Of a stretch of DNA of 56,766 nucleotides, positions 44,287-52,298 are shown piece after piece (the first letter of the stretch is position 1; every line of letters starts with the position of its first letter). Origin of the DNA: Bin87 sp964347975 (GTDB lineage Bacteria > Chloroflexota > Dehalococcoidia > Lucifugimonadales > UBA3495); contig CAYGAY010000022.1 in NCBI GenBank assembly GCA_964347975.1, forward strand, positions 1 to 56,766, read 5' to 3'. The position numbers and the translations under genes were made by a program. The notes below the pieces were generated by a model that made no database searches, was not told the DNA's origin, and saw nothing but the letters and a program-made list of their open reading frames with translations.

Positions 44287-44426
44287 CGTCATTGCGAGCG
44301 GCACGCGGCAATTTTGTCAGCATAGCGGGGCTTGAAGTGGAAGCCGTTAACGCCTCAACGAGATTGCCTCGAATTGCCTGACGGCATTCTCGCAATGACA
44401 GGCGCGCCAAGTGGGTACACCTGAGG
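44287..44426. mobile_element. MITE-like element, family A
   Basis: It starts CCGTCATTGCGAGCGG and ends CTCGCAATGACAGGCG then CAAGTGGGTACACCTGAGG. The GTCATTGCGAG/CTCGCAATGAC arms are inverted over 11 bases. The left GTACCCACTTT end is missing, so the copy is 5'-truncated. It lies in a 400-base gap with no other supported feature. Confidence 0.6.
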
Positions 44427-44516
44427 ATGCGCTTGGACTTGTCGGACTGTCCTGGGGGTGGTACAACCAACGGCGAAGGCGAGCGATCTTGCAAGAACCT
44501 CACAAGGGGGGAGCCC

Positions 44517-44642
44517 ATGGCAGAGGGCTCCCAGGGCGTCGTACAAGATGCCATTCACGTTGCCACCGGAGAACGCGGCGAGAAGGTCGAGAGGAAGGTG
44601 TCGCCCGGCCAATTTCGCCGACGCGGACCAAATCGAGGGTGA
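44517..44642 (+). CDS. possible 41-residue peptide upstream of the HAD gene
   Basis: AAGGGGGGAG lies 4 bases before an ATG giving MAEGSQGVVQDAIHVATGER and 21 more basic residues, ending 7 bases before the HAD start. The GGGAGCCC/GGGCTCCC hairpin (44509-44532) spans its ribosome binding site and start. It could be a regulatory leader peptide or a chance frame. Confidence 0.3.
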   Translation: MAEGSQGVVQDAIHVATGERGEKVERKVSPGQFRRRGPNRG

Positions 44643-44649
44643 TCGCAGA

Positions 44650-45486
44650 ATGGCGCCGCGGACCACGCTGAATCAACTGATAGACCGGTTCGAGCTGATC
44701 CTGCTCGATTCCGACGGCGTGCTTATACGGGAGCCTGGCGCCATATCCGGCGCTCCCGAAGCTATCGAGCGACTCAATTCGTTGGGCAAACCCTATTTTA
44801 TCCTGACCAACGACGCGTCGGCGCTTCCGGAGACCCGGGCAGCGCGGTACCGCAAGCTGGGTTTGGCTATCGAGGCCAGCCGGATCATTACCGCCGGATC
44901 CCTGCTGGCGCCCTACTTTTCCGATCTGGGTCTGGCCGGTTCGCAATGCGTGGCGTTGGGAACGGAGGATAGCGTCAAATACGTGCTGGCGGCCGGAGGG
45001 CAGATGGTGTCGTTCGAGAACGACTTCGACGTTCTGGTGATCGGCGACCAAACGGGCTTTCCCTTTTTGGCGACGACCAGTGCAGTCTTGAGCAGCCTGT
45101 TCCGCAAAATTGACCGGGGTGAGACACCCCACCTCGTACTGCCAAACCCGGACGTCATATATCCAGAAGGAGACGGATTCGGTTTTGCCAGCGGAGCGGT
45201 TGCCCAGATGTTCGAATCCGCCCTTGCGCAAAGGTACCGTGGCCGGAGGGACCTGGTGTTCGCGCGGCTCGGCAAACCGCACCCGGCGATGTTCGAGGAG
45301 GCGTTCCGCCGCTGTGGAACCCGCAACGCGGTGATGATCGGCGACACGCCGGGCACCGACATCCGAGGAGCGAACGGCGTTGGCATAACTTCCGTGCTGA
45401 TAGAAACCGGAGTCGCCAGCGCGGGCCCTGCCGTACTCCCCCAGACCGACAGACCAACATATCTGATGCAATCGCTTGCGCCCTGA
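44650..45486 (+). CDS. HAD-IIA (NagD-like) phosphatase
   Basis: A 278-residue haloacid dehalogenase-type hydrolase. FELILLDSDGVLIREPGAI has the DxD nucleophile pair, FILTNDAS the second motif, and GKPHPAMFEEAFRRCG plus VMIGDTPGTDIRGANGVGI the lysine and acidic motifs III/IV. NagD-like cap between. It dephosphorylates small metabolites. The ATG at 44650 has GAGGG 8 bases upstream. An upstream in-frame extension to 44458 is low-quality and not used. Confidence 0.87.
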   Translation: MAPRTTLNQLIDRFELILLDSDGVLIREPGAISGAPEAIERLNSLGKPYFILTNDASALPETRAARYRKLGLAIEASRIITAGSLLAPYFSDLGLAGSQCVALGTEDSVKYVLAAGGQMVSFENDFDVLVIGDQTGFPFLATTSAVLSSLFRKIDRGETPHLVLPNPDVIYPEGDGFGFASGAVAQMFESALAQRYRGRRDLVFARLGKPHPAMFEEAFRRCGTRNAVMIGDTPGTDIRGANGVGITSVLIETGVASAGPAVLPQTDRPTYLMQSLAP

Positions 45487-45760
45487 CCGGATGTTCAAAA
45501 GGCGGGCCGTGTGTTAGTGGACGCCGGCCCAGGGCTGTCGATAGTTGCCATCAGGCAGCGAAAATGCCCGGGCCACCGCCCAATCCCCACAGGAGAAAGG
45601 ACGAGGCCCGGGCCGGGAGCCATTCCCCCAGGACTTGCCCACAGTCGCTCCAGGCCGTAAAGTAGGGGAGCCGCCAACTCTACCCAGTGAGAACCCTGCT
45701 CCATACCCTTATGCCGAGTAGAGATCGGCGAGTAGGACCCGTCTCCAAAGGAAGGTCAAG

Positions 45761-46861
45761 ATGCGACTCGACCCCATCAACCTCTACGACTACGAGGAAC
45801 GTGCCAGGCTGGTCCTGCCCCACGACGATTGGGACACCATCGACGCCGGGGCTATGGACATGTTCACTACCCGGCGGAACCGCACCGCCTTCGAGGAACT
45901 CACTCTGCGCCCCAGATTCCTCCGTGACATCGGGGAGCGGGACCTTTCGACCACCATGCTGGGCAATGAACTCAGCATGCCCGTGTTCGTCTGCCCCGCA
46001 GGTTCCCATCACCGAGCCCATCCCGAGGGAGAGGTGGCCACCGCCCGCGGCGCAAGCATGTCCAACACCCTGATGATGCTCAGCACTGGTTCCAACTGCA
46101 GCATGGAAGAAGTTGCCGAGGAAGCCACCAGTCCCCTCTTCTTCCAACTCTACCACCGGGGTTACGACCTCACCGAAATGCTGGTCCGCCGCGCCGAAGA
46201 AGCCGGGTTCAAGGCCATCACCCTGACGGTGGACACCCCCACCCCCAGCCCTAAAGAGCGTGACCTGCGCAACCGGTACAACCGGAACTTCGAGCAGGGC
46301 AACTTCCGGGGCGTCAACAAGCCGGAGAACGTGCTGCGCGGCACCGACGAGTCCGTCGGCTGGAACGTCAACCGCACCGTTCCCCTCACCTGGCAGGAGC
46401 TTGAATGGCTCCGCAACCTGACCGGCCTGCCCCTGGCGCTCAAGGGCATCCGCACTGCCGAGGACGCCCACATCGCCGCCGAGAGCGGTGTCGACGGCAT
46501 CCTGGTATCCACCCACGGTGGACGCCAACTGGACATGACCATGGGCGCAATCGAGATGCTGCCCGAGGTCGTCGATGCGGTCAAGGGCAATTGCGAAGTC
46601 TATGTCGACTCCGGCGTCCGCCGCGGCAGCGACGTCGTCAAGGCGTTGGCCTTGGGAGCCAAAGCCGTCGGCATCGGGCGTCCCCTCTTCTGGGGTCTGG
46701 CCGTCAACGGAGCTGAGGGCGTCCACGGCGTCCTGGAATTGCTCCGGGAAGAGATCGACCGGGCCATGGCCTACTGCGGCCAGACCTCCGTTCAGGACTT
46801 GGAGCCAAACCTGGTCAACGTCCCCCAGGGTTGGGGAGCGCCGCCCCAACCCGACTTCTAG
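45761..46861 (+). CDS. FMN-dependent alpha-hydroxy acid oxidase
   Basis: A 366-residue TIM-barrel flavoenzyme of the lactate/glycolate oxidase family. FVCPAGSHHRAHPEGEVATA, YHRGYDLTEMLVRRAEEAGF, and GILVSTHGGRQLDM (catalytic His) are conserved, followed by VDSGVRRGSDVVKALALGA and GIGRPLFWGLAVNG (FMN phosphate). The usual N of SNHGGRQLD is T. GGAAGG lies 6 bases before the ATG. Its TAG stop is the first bases of the element at 46859. Confidence 0.9.
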   Translation: MRLDPINLYDYEERARLVLPHDDWDTIDAGAMDMFTTRRNRTAFEELTLRPRFLRDIGERDLSTTMLGNELSMPVFVCPAGSHHRAHPEGEVATARGASMSNTLMMLSTGSNCSMEEVAEEATSPLFFQLYHRGYDLTEMLVRRAEEAGFKAITLTVDTPTPSPKERDLRNRYNRNFEQGNFRGVNKPENVLRGTDESVGWNVNRTVPLTWQELEWLRNLTGLPLALKGIRTAEDAHIAAESGVDGILVSTHGGRQLDMTMGAIEMLPEVVDAVKGNCEVYVDSGVRRGSDVVKALALGAKAVGIGRPLFWGLAVNGAEGVHGVLELLREEIDRAMAYCGQTSVQDLEPNLVNVPQGWGAPPQPDF

Positions 46862-47033
46862 GCCGTGTGTACAAACTCCGTGATTCCCGCGAAAGAACAG
46901 CCTGCCCCGTGCTTGACACGGGGCGGGAATCCAGCAAGCGTAAAATAAGGCCAACTTTCCGCTGGCGGTGATTTTCCGGGTTCCGGCATTCGCAGGAACG
47001 GCGGTGTGATTTCCAGTTTGTAAACAGTCCCTA
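46859..47033. mobile_element. TA-flanked inverted-repeat element, family C (complete)
   Basis: Left end TAGGCCGTGTGTACAAACT and right end AGTTTGTAAACAGTCCCTA are imperfect inverted repeats of about 19 bases (14-15 matching), bounded on both sides by TA. TA target duplication is typical of IS630/Tc1-mariner-type transposition, so a non-autonomous MITE is inferred. Inside is a family-B REP palindrome with CCCCGTGCTTGACACGGGG. The left TAG serves as stop codon of the preceding oxidase gene. Confidence 0.65.
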
Positions 47034-47065
47034 ACGCTCTTCCCAACCAGGGCTTTGTTGCGCCG

Positions 47066-47482
47066 CTACGCGAGAGCGGCCACTGCCTTGATTTCGACCA
47101 GAAATTCTTCACGTACCAGACCGTTGACCACCAGCAGGGTGTTGGGCGGATAGTCGCCGCTGGGGAAGATGTCCGGAAATACCTGGTTTCTTCCGTCGAT
47201 GAATCCTTGCACCGAGTCGCGTCCCACCACATAGGTTGTGAATTCCACCACGTTGTTGAACCCGGCGCCGGCCGATTCCAGTACGCCTCCGATGTTATGG
47301 AAAATCTGGCGCGTTTGGGCCGCGGCATCGCCGGGCCCTACGAGGGTGCCGGAAAGGTCGACACCAACCTGTCCCGCTACATATATCAGATTCCGGGCAT
47401 TTACCGACATTCCGACCGAATAGGCGCCAAGTGGTTGGGGAGCAAGATCGCTCTTTACCGCAATCCGTTGCAATTCCGCCAT
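47066..47482 (-). CDS. RidA family enamine/imine deaminase (copy 2)
   Basis: A 138-residue RidA protein: YSVGMSVNARNLIYVAGQVG, AAAQTRQIFHNIGGVLESAG and NTLLVVNGLVREEFLVEIKA. GAGGTG lies 7 bases before the ATG at 47482. It differs clearly from the copy at 39375. The region 47483-47791 beyond it holds no gene I can firmly support. Confidence 0.85.
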   Translation of the reverse strand: MAELQRIAVKSDLAPQPLGAYSVGMSVNARNLIYVAGQVGVDLSGTLVGPGDAAAQTRQIFHNIGGVLESAGAGFNNVVEFTTYVVGRDSVQGFIDGRNQVFPDIFPSGDYPPNTLLVVNGLVREEFLVEIKAVAALA

Positions 47483-47538
47483 AACGTTCACCTCGTTTGC
47501 ATTTGCGGCGCCATTATACGGCACAGCGCATCCTCAAA

Positions 47539-47755
47539 ATTGCTGCGATGGAGCGATGCCGACCGTCAGGGAGCCGAGGAGCCCGAGGTCCTCATCAGCC
47601 GCATCGCCGTAGGCTGCGAACGCAGGTCGCTGGATATTACGTCCAACCTGGTCTTTCTGCCGCAGAATGGCCTTCGTCGCGCGCCAGTCGCCGGAACCCA
47701 ACGTTGCGGACTGTTCTCGAGACCCGGTAAGTGGATCTTTATCGACGAGCGATAG
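47539..47755 (+). other. weak open frame upstream of tmRNA, possibly a gene remnant
   Basis: A 72-codon frame with protein-like composition (LLRWSDADRQGAEEPEVLIS, PGKWIFIDER at the end) but starting only with TTG and no ribosome binding site. It may be the tail of a decayed gene. I do not recognise it. Confidence 0.2.
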
Positions 47756-47791
47756 TGGGGGGGCTACCAGAACCGGACGTTCAGCTGGGAA

Positions 47792-48147
47792 TGGTGGAGA
47801 CGGGGGAGAGTCGCACTCCCCGTCCAGAAACTCCCCTAATCGGATGTGCTACAAGCTTGTTCGGCGCTTTATTCTCGCTGTTGCAGACTCTCGCCGACGG
47901 GATTCCGCGCCAGCCAGCCGATGAAGTCTATGGCCCCGGATATCGGTGTCCCTGGGGTAGCATCCCGGAATGATTGTACGTCCGCTTCCCAGCTTCCGGA
48001 CCTACCGGTGGCAGACGTAGCCGCGACTAGGCGGCTAGAGCGAATTCACGTTCGCCAGTTACTTGTTCGCCACCGTTTTTACGAGGGCGGCAGCAGCCTC
48101 GGCTTGCAATCCGTCAGAGAACGCCCCTGTCGAAACTACGCGTCCCC
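47792..48147 (-). ncRNA. ssrA: transfer-messenger RNA (tmRNA)
   Basis: A 356-base one-piece tmRNA. The 5' GGGGACG (48147-48141) pairs over 7 bases with CGTCTCC (47802-47796), followed by the encoded ACCA. A TTTCGACAGGGG D-loop-like block follows the 5' end, and TTTCTGGACGGGG precedes the T arm near the 3' end. The mRNA-like part encodes the tag GEREFALAA from GGC at 48056 to TAG at 48027. The tag ends ALAA, the degron recognised by ClpXP. It rescues stalled ribosomes with SmpB. The T arm is unusual (6-bp stem, loop TGCGACT rather than TTCGANT). Confidence 0.9.
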
Positions 48148-48153
48148 ACATTG

Positions 48154-48183
48154 ACTGTATCGCCAACCCGCGACGATACGTAA
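48154..48183 (-). promoter_or_regulatory. possible tmRNA promoter
   Basis: On the minus strand TTACGT (48183-48178), an 18-base spacer and TACAGT (48159-48154) precede the tmRNA 5' end by 6 bases. Position is right for a -10; the -35 is weak. Confidence 0.35.
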
Positions 48184-48351
48184 ATTAACTATATCACCGG
48201 TTGAACCAGACGGCAAACTGACGGTGATGGTTCCGGGCCCGCGCCCGAAGTCCAGCAACCGTTCCTGGCCTCCTTTCGGTTGCCCCCGCCGGCTGACGGC
48301 GGTAAGATGACCCCACTTCGGGCACAGCCGCCCGCAATGGCAGGTGTTGCA

Positions 48352-48690
48352 ATGGCGATATATCGGCTCTACGCTGGCGACGACGGCCAGTCGCATATTG
48401 AAGAGACCAACCTGGTGGAGCATCCCGAGCTGGGGGAGGCGCAGGCGGCGCAGTCCATAATGTTCCGGGAATGGCCTCCGGGCCATTTTATTGACTGGCA
48501 TCCCGCGCCACGCCGGCAATACATCATCTCGCTCAGTGGAGAAATCGAAATCGGCCTCGGCGATGGCACTACCTTTCGTTACGGTCCGGGTGACGCTCGA
48601 TTGGTTGAAGACACCTCCGGGCAGGGGCACACTACCCGCGTCATTGGCGACACGCCCAGCCTTACGGCGGTTATCCCGCTGGCGGAGTGA
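48352..48690 (+). CDS. cupin-domain protein
   Basis: A 112-residue single cupin barrel. IDWHPAPRRQYIISLSGEIE and FRYGPGDARLVEDTSGQGHT are the two cupin motifs. The metal residues are partly kept (H in DWHPAPRRQ, E in GEIEI, H in GQGHTT). AGGTG lies 7 bases before the ATG at 48352. An extended frame to 48280 lacks such a site. Role unknown. Confidence 0.75.
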   Translation: MAIYRLYAGDDGQSHIEETNLVEHPELGEAQAAQSIMFREWPPGHFIDWHPAPRRQYIISLSGEIEIGLGDGTTFRYGPGDARLVEDTSGQGHTTRVIGDTPSLTAVIPLAE

Positions 48691-48720
48691 ACCGCCATTC
48701 ACGATACGAAGCAACCGCAG

Positions 48721-49048
48721 ATGATAAAAGTAATGTGCTGAAATGCGGGCGCGACCGACGCGCCCCTGGACGAACTGCTGGCGATGGACGCCGACCTGCC
48801 GCTGTTGCAGGAAGCGCGTCCCGGTATGTGGCGGTATTTAAACGCGGCAACGGAATTCGGTAGAAGTCAGCCCGCATGGACCCTGGTTCCAGTACCACCC
48901 GACAACCGGAGAACGCTCCGATGACTGCTGGCCAGTGGTGGTGAAACTGTCAGACCGGGTAAAGATGGAGTGGTTCAAGCAGGTTGCCCCGACCTGGGCG
49001 ATGGCGGAGGATGAAATGGCGGTCAGCGGCATTTACTGGAAACTATGA
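48721..49048 (+). pseudogene. decayed gene with an internal stop and a frameshift
   Basis: From ATG 48721 the frame reads MIKVMC, a TGA at 48739, then NAGATDAPLDELLAMDADLP and LLQEARPGMWRYLNAATEFG. A one-base slip near 48875 (an extra C in CAGCCCGCATGG) moves the sense to PHGPWFQYHPTTGERSDDCW, VVVKLSDRVKMEWFKQVAPT and SGIYWKL to TGA at 49046. TGG-to-TGA plus the insertion explain both. The aromatic-rich product is not one I recognise. Confidence 0.6.
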
Positions 49049-49229
49049 CGAAAAAACGCCGCGTTTTGCCATATTCCGTAGCGAGATCACATGCCATAGT
49101 TTTACGAAAACCTATCACTATGTAGCTTGACTTCGCTGCTCTGCACAGTAGCAGAATCGCCTCGCGGCCCCCCTTTCCCAAAGCAGCTCCCAAAGGGTAC
49201 AATTGACTGTCTGGAGGAACGCGAAGCAG

Positions 49230-50207
49230 ATGATCATGGATCCCGCCACCCGCCGGGCCCTCGTCGAGGCCCTCAGAAACGACCCTGAATTCCGGGAAGA
49301 CCTGCGCCGGCAACTGCTGACCGCGGAACTGCTGGAACTCCCGGAAAAGTTCGCGCAGTTCGTCGCGGCCACCGAGCAACGCTTCACGAAACTGGAAACC
49401 GCCCTGACCGATTTCATCGCGGCTACCGAGCAACGCTTTGCCCGGCTGGAAACCGCCCTGGCCGATTTCGTCGCGGCTACCGAGCAGCGCTTTGCCCGGC
49501 TGGAAACCGCCCTGGCCGATTTCATCACGGCTACCGAGCAACGTTTTGCCCGATTGGAAACCGCCCTCAGCCAGTTTGCCGAACAAACCAATCTGCGGCT
49601 GCAAGCCCTGGAAGAAGCCCAGACGCGGATTCAAAACGACGTAGCCGAGCTCAAGTCCGACATGACCGAAGTCAAGTCCGACGTAGCCGAGCTCAAGTCC
49701 GACATGACCGAAGTCAAGTCCGACGTAGCAGAGCTCAAGACCGAGACCAGACGCACCAACGGGCGCCTGGACAACGGCTTCGGGACCAACTACGAAATCA
49801 AGGTCGCCAACAACTTCGGCAGCCTCGCCGGCCAGTTCCTGCGCCTCCAGCGCATCCAGGTGCTCAAGGCCGCCATGTTTCGCCCCGACGCAAACCTGAC
49901 CGAGCTGATCGCCGACGCCGAAGACGAGGCCCGCATCACTCCTGACCAGGCCAACGAACTGCTGGCCGCCGACCTGATCGCCGTGGGGCGAAGCCGCGCC
50001 GACCGGCGGGCGATTTACGTCGCCGCCGAGGTGTCCATCAGCATATCCCACAACGACGTGCACCGAGCCGCCGCGCGGGCCCAGCACCTGGCCCAAGCCA
50101 CCGGCCAGCCCGCCGTGCCCGCCGTCGTCGGGGAGAGAATTGACCACGCCCATGAAGCGCTGGCCCGACGCCGCAACGTGACCGTCATGCGCCTGCCCTC
50201 CGGCTGA
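49230..50207 (+). CDS. coiled-coil repeat protein with nuclease-like C-terminal domain
   Basis: A 325-residue protein. Residues about 40-115 carry four near-identical 18-residue units (FxAATEQRFARLETALAD) encoded by 54-bp repeats. Then comes a 14-residue unit (VAELKSDMTEVKSD) repeated twice and begun a third time, both forming coiled coil. The C-terminal part (GTNYEIKVANNFGSLAGQFL, ELLAADLIAVGRSRADRRAI, AAEVSISISHNDV) resembles a family common in Chloroflexota and Cyanobacteria whose fold suggests a restriction-enzyme-like domain. GGAGG lies 12 bases before the ATG. A terminator follows at 50237. Confidence 0.7.
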   Translation: MIMDPATRRALVEALRNDPEFREDLRRQLLTAELLELPEKFAQFVAATEQRFTKLETALTDFIAATEQRFARLETALADFVAATEQRFARLETALADFITATEQRFARLETALSQFAEQTNLRLQALEEAQTRIQNDVAELKSDMTEVKSDVAELKSDMTEVKSDVAELKTETRRTNGRLDNGFGTNYEIKVANNFGSLAGQFLRLQRIQVLKAAMFRPDANLTELIADAEDEARITPDQANELLAADLIAVGRSRADRRAIYVAAEVSISISHNDVHRAAARAQHLAQATGQPAVPAVVGERIDHAHEALARRRNVTVMRLPSG

Positions 50208-50236
50208 ACCGGCGTCGTCCAATCGACACCGTCCGC

Positions 50237-50265
50237 ACCCGGCGGCTTGCGCCCGCCGGGTTTTT
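50237..50265 (+). terminator. rho-independent terminator after the coiled-coil gene
   Basis: Perfect stem CCCGGCGG (50238-50245) and CCGCCGGG (50253-50260) with a 7-base loop, followed immediately by TTTTTATT. It is 30 bases past the stop at 50207. The remaining bases to 50494 hold no gene I can support. Confidence 0.85.
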
Positions 50266-50494
50266 ATTGCCCGCCCCGGCCGGACTTCGACAACCGCGCG
50301 CCAACGTCCGGCCCCGGTGCGGGATTGCCGTTGCGGAGCCCATTGCAGCGCCGGCCAAGGCGACCCCAGCGCCAATTGCCCGCGCGGCTTCCCGGGCGGG
50401 AAAAGGCGGCGAACCGAAACCCCAACAAATAAAAATCCCACACCCGGAATTTTATGGTAAGGTAGGAAACCGATTATCCAGCAGGAGCGTTTTT

Positions 50495-51877
50495 ATGAGT
50501 TGCCGGAAAAATCGGAATGGCAAGACCCTAATGACGAAGTTCAAGCTGCTGCTGCCGACAATGGCGGCTGTAGTGGTCGCAGCCTTTCTGGCTGGCGCGC
50601 CGCCCTCTCCCCCCGCGCAGGCCCAGGAAGCGACGGCCAGCTGCGACGACGGCCCCCTCCACGGGCGTACGCAGAAGGTGGTCGACGCCATTGTCGCCAG
50701 GCTCCCCGACGCCAATTGCAACACCGTCAGCATCGGGGACTTGAACGGCCTCACCGGTACTCTCGATATAAGCGATGAGAGCCTCAGTTCCCTGCAAAGC
50801 GACGACTTCGCCGGCCTCTCCAGCCTGGAAGAGCTGGATCTGCAGAAGAACTCGCTGGCGACCCTGCCCGAAGACGTGTTCGACGGCCTCTCCAGCCTGC
50901 AAAACCTGTATCTGGATGAGAACTCGCTGGCGGCCCTGCCCGAAGACGTGTTCGACGGCCTCACCAATCTGGAGCGTCTGAATCTGCACCAAAACTCACT
51001 GACGGCCCTCCCCAGCGACGTATTCGATGGCCTGGACAGTCTGAAGCGCCTGCTGCTGGCCGATAACTCGCTGGCCGCGGTGCCCAGCGACGTGTTCGAT
51101 GGCCTGTCCAACCTGCAAGTTCTGTTTCTAAGTAATAACCCGCTGGTCTGGCTGCCGCCGGACCTCTTTGCCGGGCTGTCCAACCTGCAAGAGCTGCGCC
51201 TGAGCTCGAAAGACGCTGATTTTTCCCCGGCCCAGTCGCTGGCCTGCATTCACGCCGGTCAATTCGACGGCTTGGCCGAACTGCAAAAACTGCGTCTGGC
51301 CTTCCACCAATTGGGCAACATAGACCCCTCCCACTTCGCCCGGTGGAACCTGGGCAAGTTGGAGGAGCTGCGGCTGGGCCCCACGAGCATCAGCAGTGTG
51401 TCGTCGCTCGAATTTGATACGACCTACAAGGTCACGCTGCCCGCCCTGGTAGAGAGGACAACCTGGGTAGTGGACACCGCCGATTTGACCGACCCGATTT
51501 GCGGCTCCATAAACCGCGATGCCGGGACCGGCGTGGTTCGGGTGCTTCTGGAGGGAGACTCAGTTCGCCCCAACCGGGCCCGGGTGAGCGACGCCACTTC
51601 GCTGGGCGACGGCCACTGCGGCTCCGACGCGACCGCGACCCGCCACCAACTCTGGACCTGGCAGCGCTCCGCCGACGGGATAGCCTGGACCGATCTGCCC
51701 GCGGGCCGGCAGCCCAAGGACTATGGCGCCCGGGTAGCCGGCGAATGCTCCTTCCTCTTCACTCCGCAGACCGGTGACAACAATATGTACGTCCGGGCCT
51801 ACGTGCCGGTGAACACCACCGGCTTGGGCGAAAACAACTACCACAGCGCCGCCTTCGGCCCGCTGGATGTCCAGTGA
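50495..51877 (+). CDS. secreted leucine-rich-repeat protein 1
   Basis: About 460 residues. A signal peptide (KFKLLLPTMAAVVVAAFLAG, then PPAQAQE) precedes six to seven 24-residue LRR units of the LxxLxxLxLxxNxLxxLPxDVFDG type. A C-terminal domain has two similar WQRSADGIAW and NMYVRAYVPVN segments, resembling the Ig-like domains of secreted proteins. AGGAG lies 8 bases before the ATG at 50495; a second in-frame ATG is at 50531. It is a paralogue of the protein at 52299, and their 3' ends are nearly identical. Confidence 0.85.
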   Translation: MSCRKNRNGKTLMTKFKLLLPTMAAVVVAAFLAGAPPSPPAQAQEATASCDDGPLHGRTQKVVDAIVARLPDANCNTVSIGDLNGLTGTLDISDESLSSLQSDDFAGLSSLEELDLQKNSLATLPEDVFDGLSSLQNLYLDENSLAALPEDVFDGLTNLERLNLHQNSLTALPSDVFDGLDSLKRLLLADNSLAAVPSDVFDGLSNLQVLFLSNNPLVWLPPDLFAGLSNLQELRLSSKDADFSPAQSLACIHAGQFDGLAELQKLRLAFHQLGNIDPSHFARWNLGKLEELRLGPTSISSVSSLEFDTTYKVTLPALVERTTWVVDTADLTDPICGSINRDAGTGVVRVLLEGDSVRPNRARVSDATSLGDGHCGSDATATRHQLWTWQRSADGIAWTDLPAGRQPKDYGARVAGECSFLFTPQTGDNNMYVRAYVPVNTTGLGENNYHSAAFGPLDVQ

Positions 51878-51949
51878 ACATCCGGCCGCAGGTATAGGTA
51901 ATGGCGGCAGATTCTTTTCCGGTACTTTCCCGGCCTCTTCCGTTCATTA
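51480..51949. repeat. block duplicated at 53509-53978
   Basis: The 3' part of LRR gene 1 plus about 70 bases after its stop match the same region after LRR gene 2, offset by 2029 bases. More than 200 bases around 51637-51890 are identical by eye. This indicates recent duplication or gene conversion. Confidence 0.8.
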
Positions 51950-51954
51950 TTAAC

Positions 51955-52238
51955 CATTGGCGGCAAGCTCGGTGTCGCGCTCAACAAGCTGGGCTTGATT
52001 ACCGATTGGCATTGCGCCACGGCCAACGCGCGCGACCAGACCTTTCCGCCCTTGCCGGCAAACTATGATGGTCAAATGGTCGTGCTGACCGACACCGGGT
52101 TTCAGGCTGCCAAAGGCAACCCAGCCAACGTGAAGTTCCGCCGTCGCGGGGAATGGAACGAGCGGATGCCAATGGAATGGGCTGGAACCGGACACGCAAG
52201 GGCGCATCCATCGCTCCATCGCCCACTTCACCCTCTGA
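51955..52238 (+). pseudogene. transposase remnant between the LRR genes
   Basis: In one frame it reads IGGKLGVALNKLGLITDWHC, ARDQTFPPL, VVLTDTGFQAAKGNPANVKF and RRGEWNERMPMEW. This resembles the D..E part of an IS982/IS5-like DDE transposase. A shifted frame ends RIHRSIAHFTL, which resembles the end of such proteins, after an internal deletion. The N-terminal part is absent. No inverted repeats identified. Confidence 0.65.
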
Positions 52239-52298
52239 CACTAACTAGCGCCAATGGTTACTAAGATCGGAAACTGATTATCCAGCGGGAGTGTTTTT

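Noticed and set aside
44458..44649. N-terminal extension of the HAD protein
   Set aside because: Composition is not protein-like and the DxDGV motif is normally 15-20 residues from the start, as with ATG 44650.
45487..45760. small RNA or regulatory site before the oxidase gene
   Set aside because: A GGGCCG..CGGCCC pair is weak and has no T-run; nothing convincing is seen in this 270-base gap.
48739..48741. TGA as selenocysteine
   Set aside because: There is no SECIS-like hairpin evident and a frameshift follows downstream, so decay is the simpler reading.
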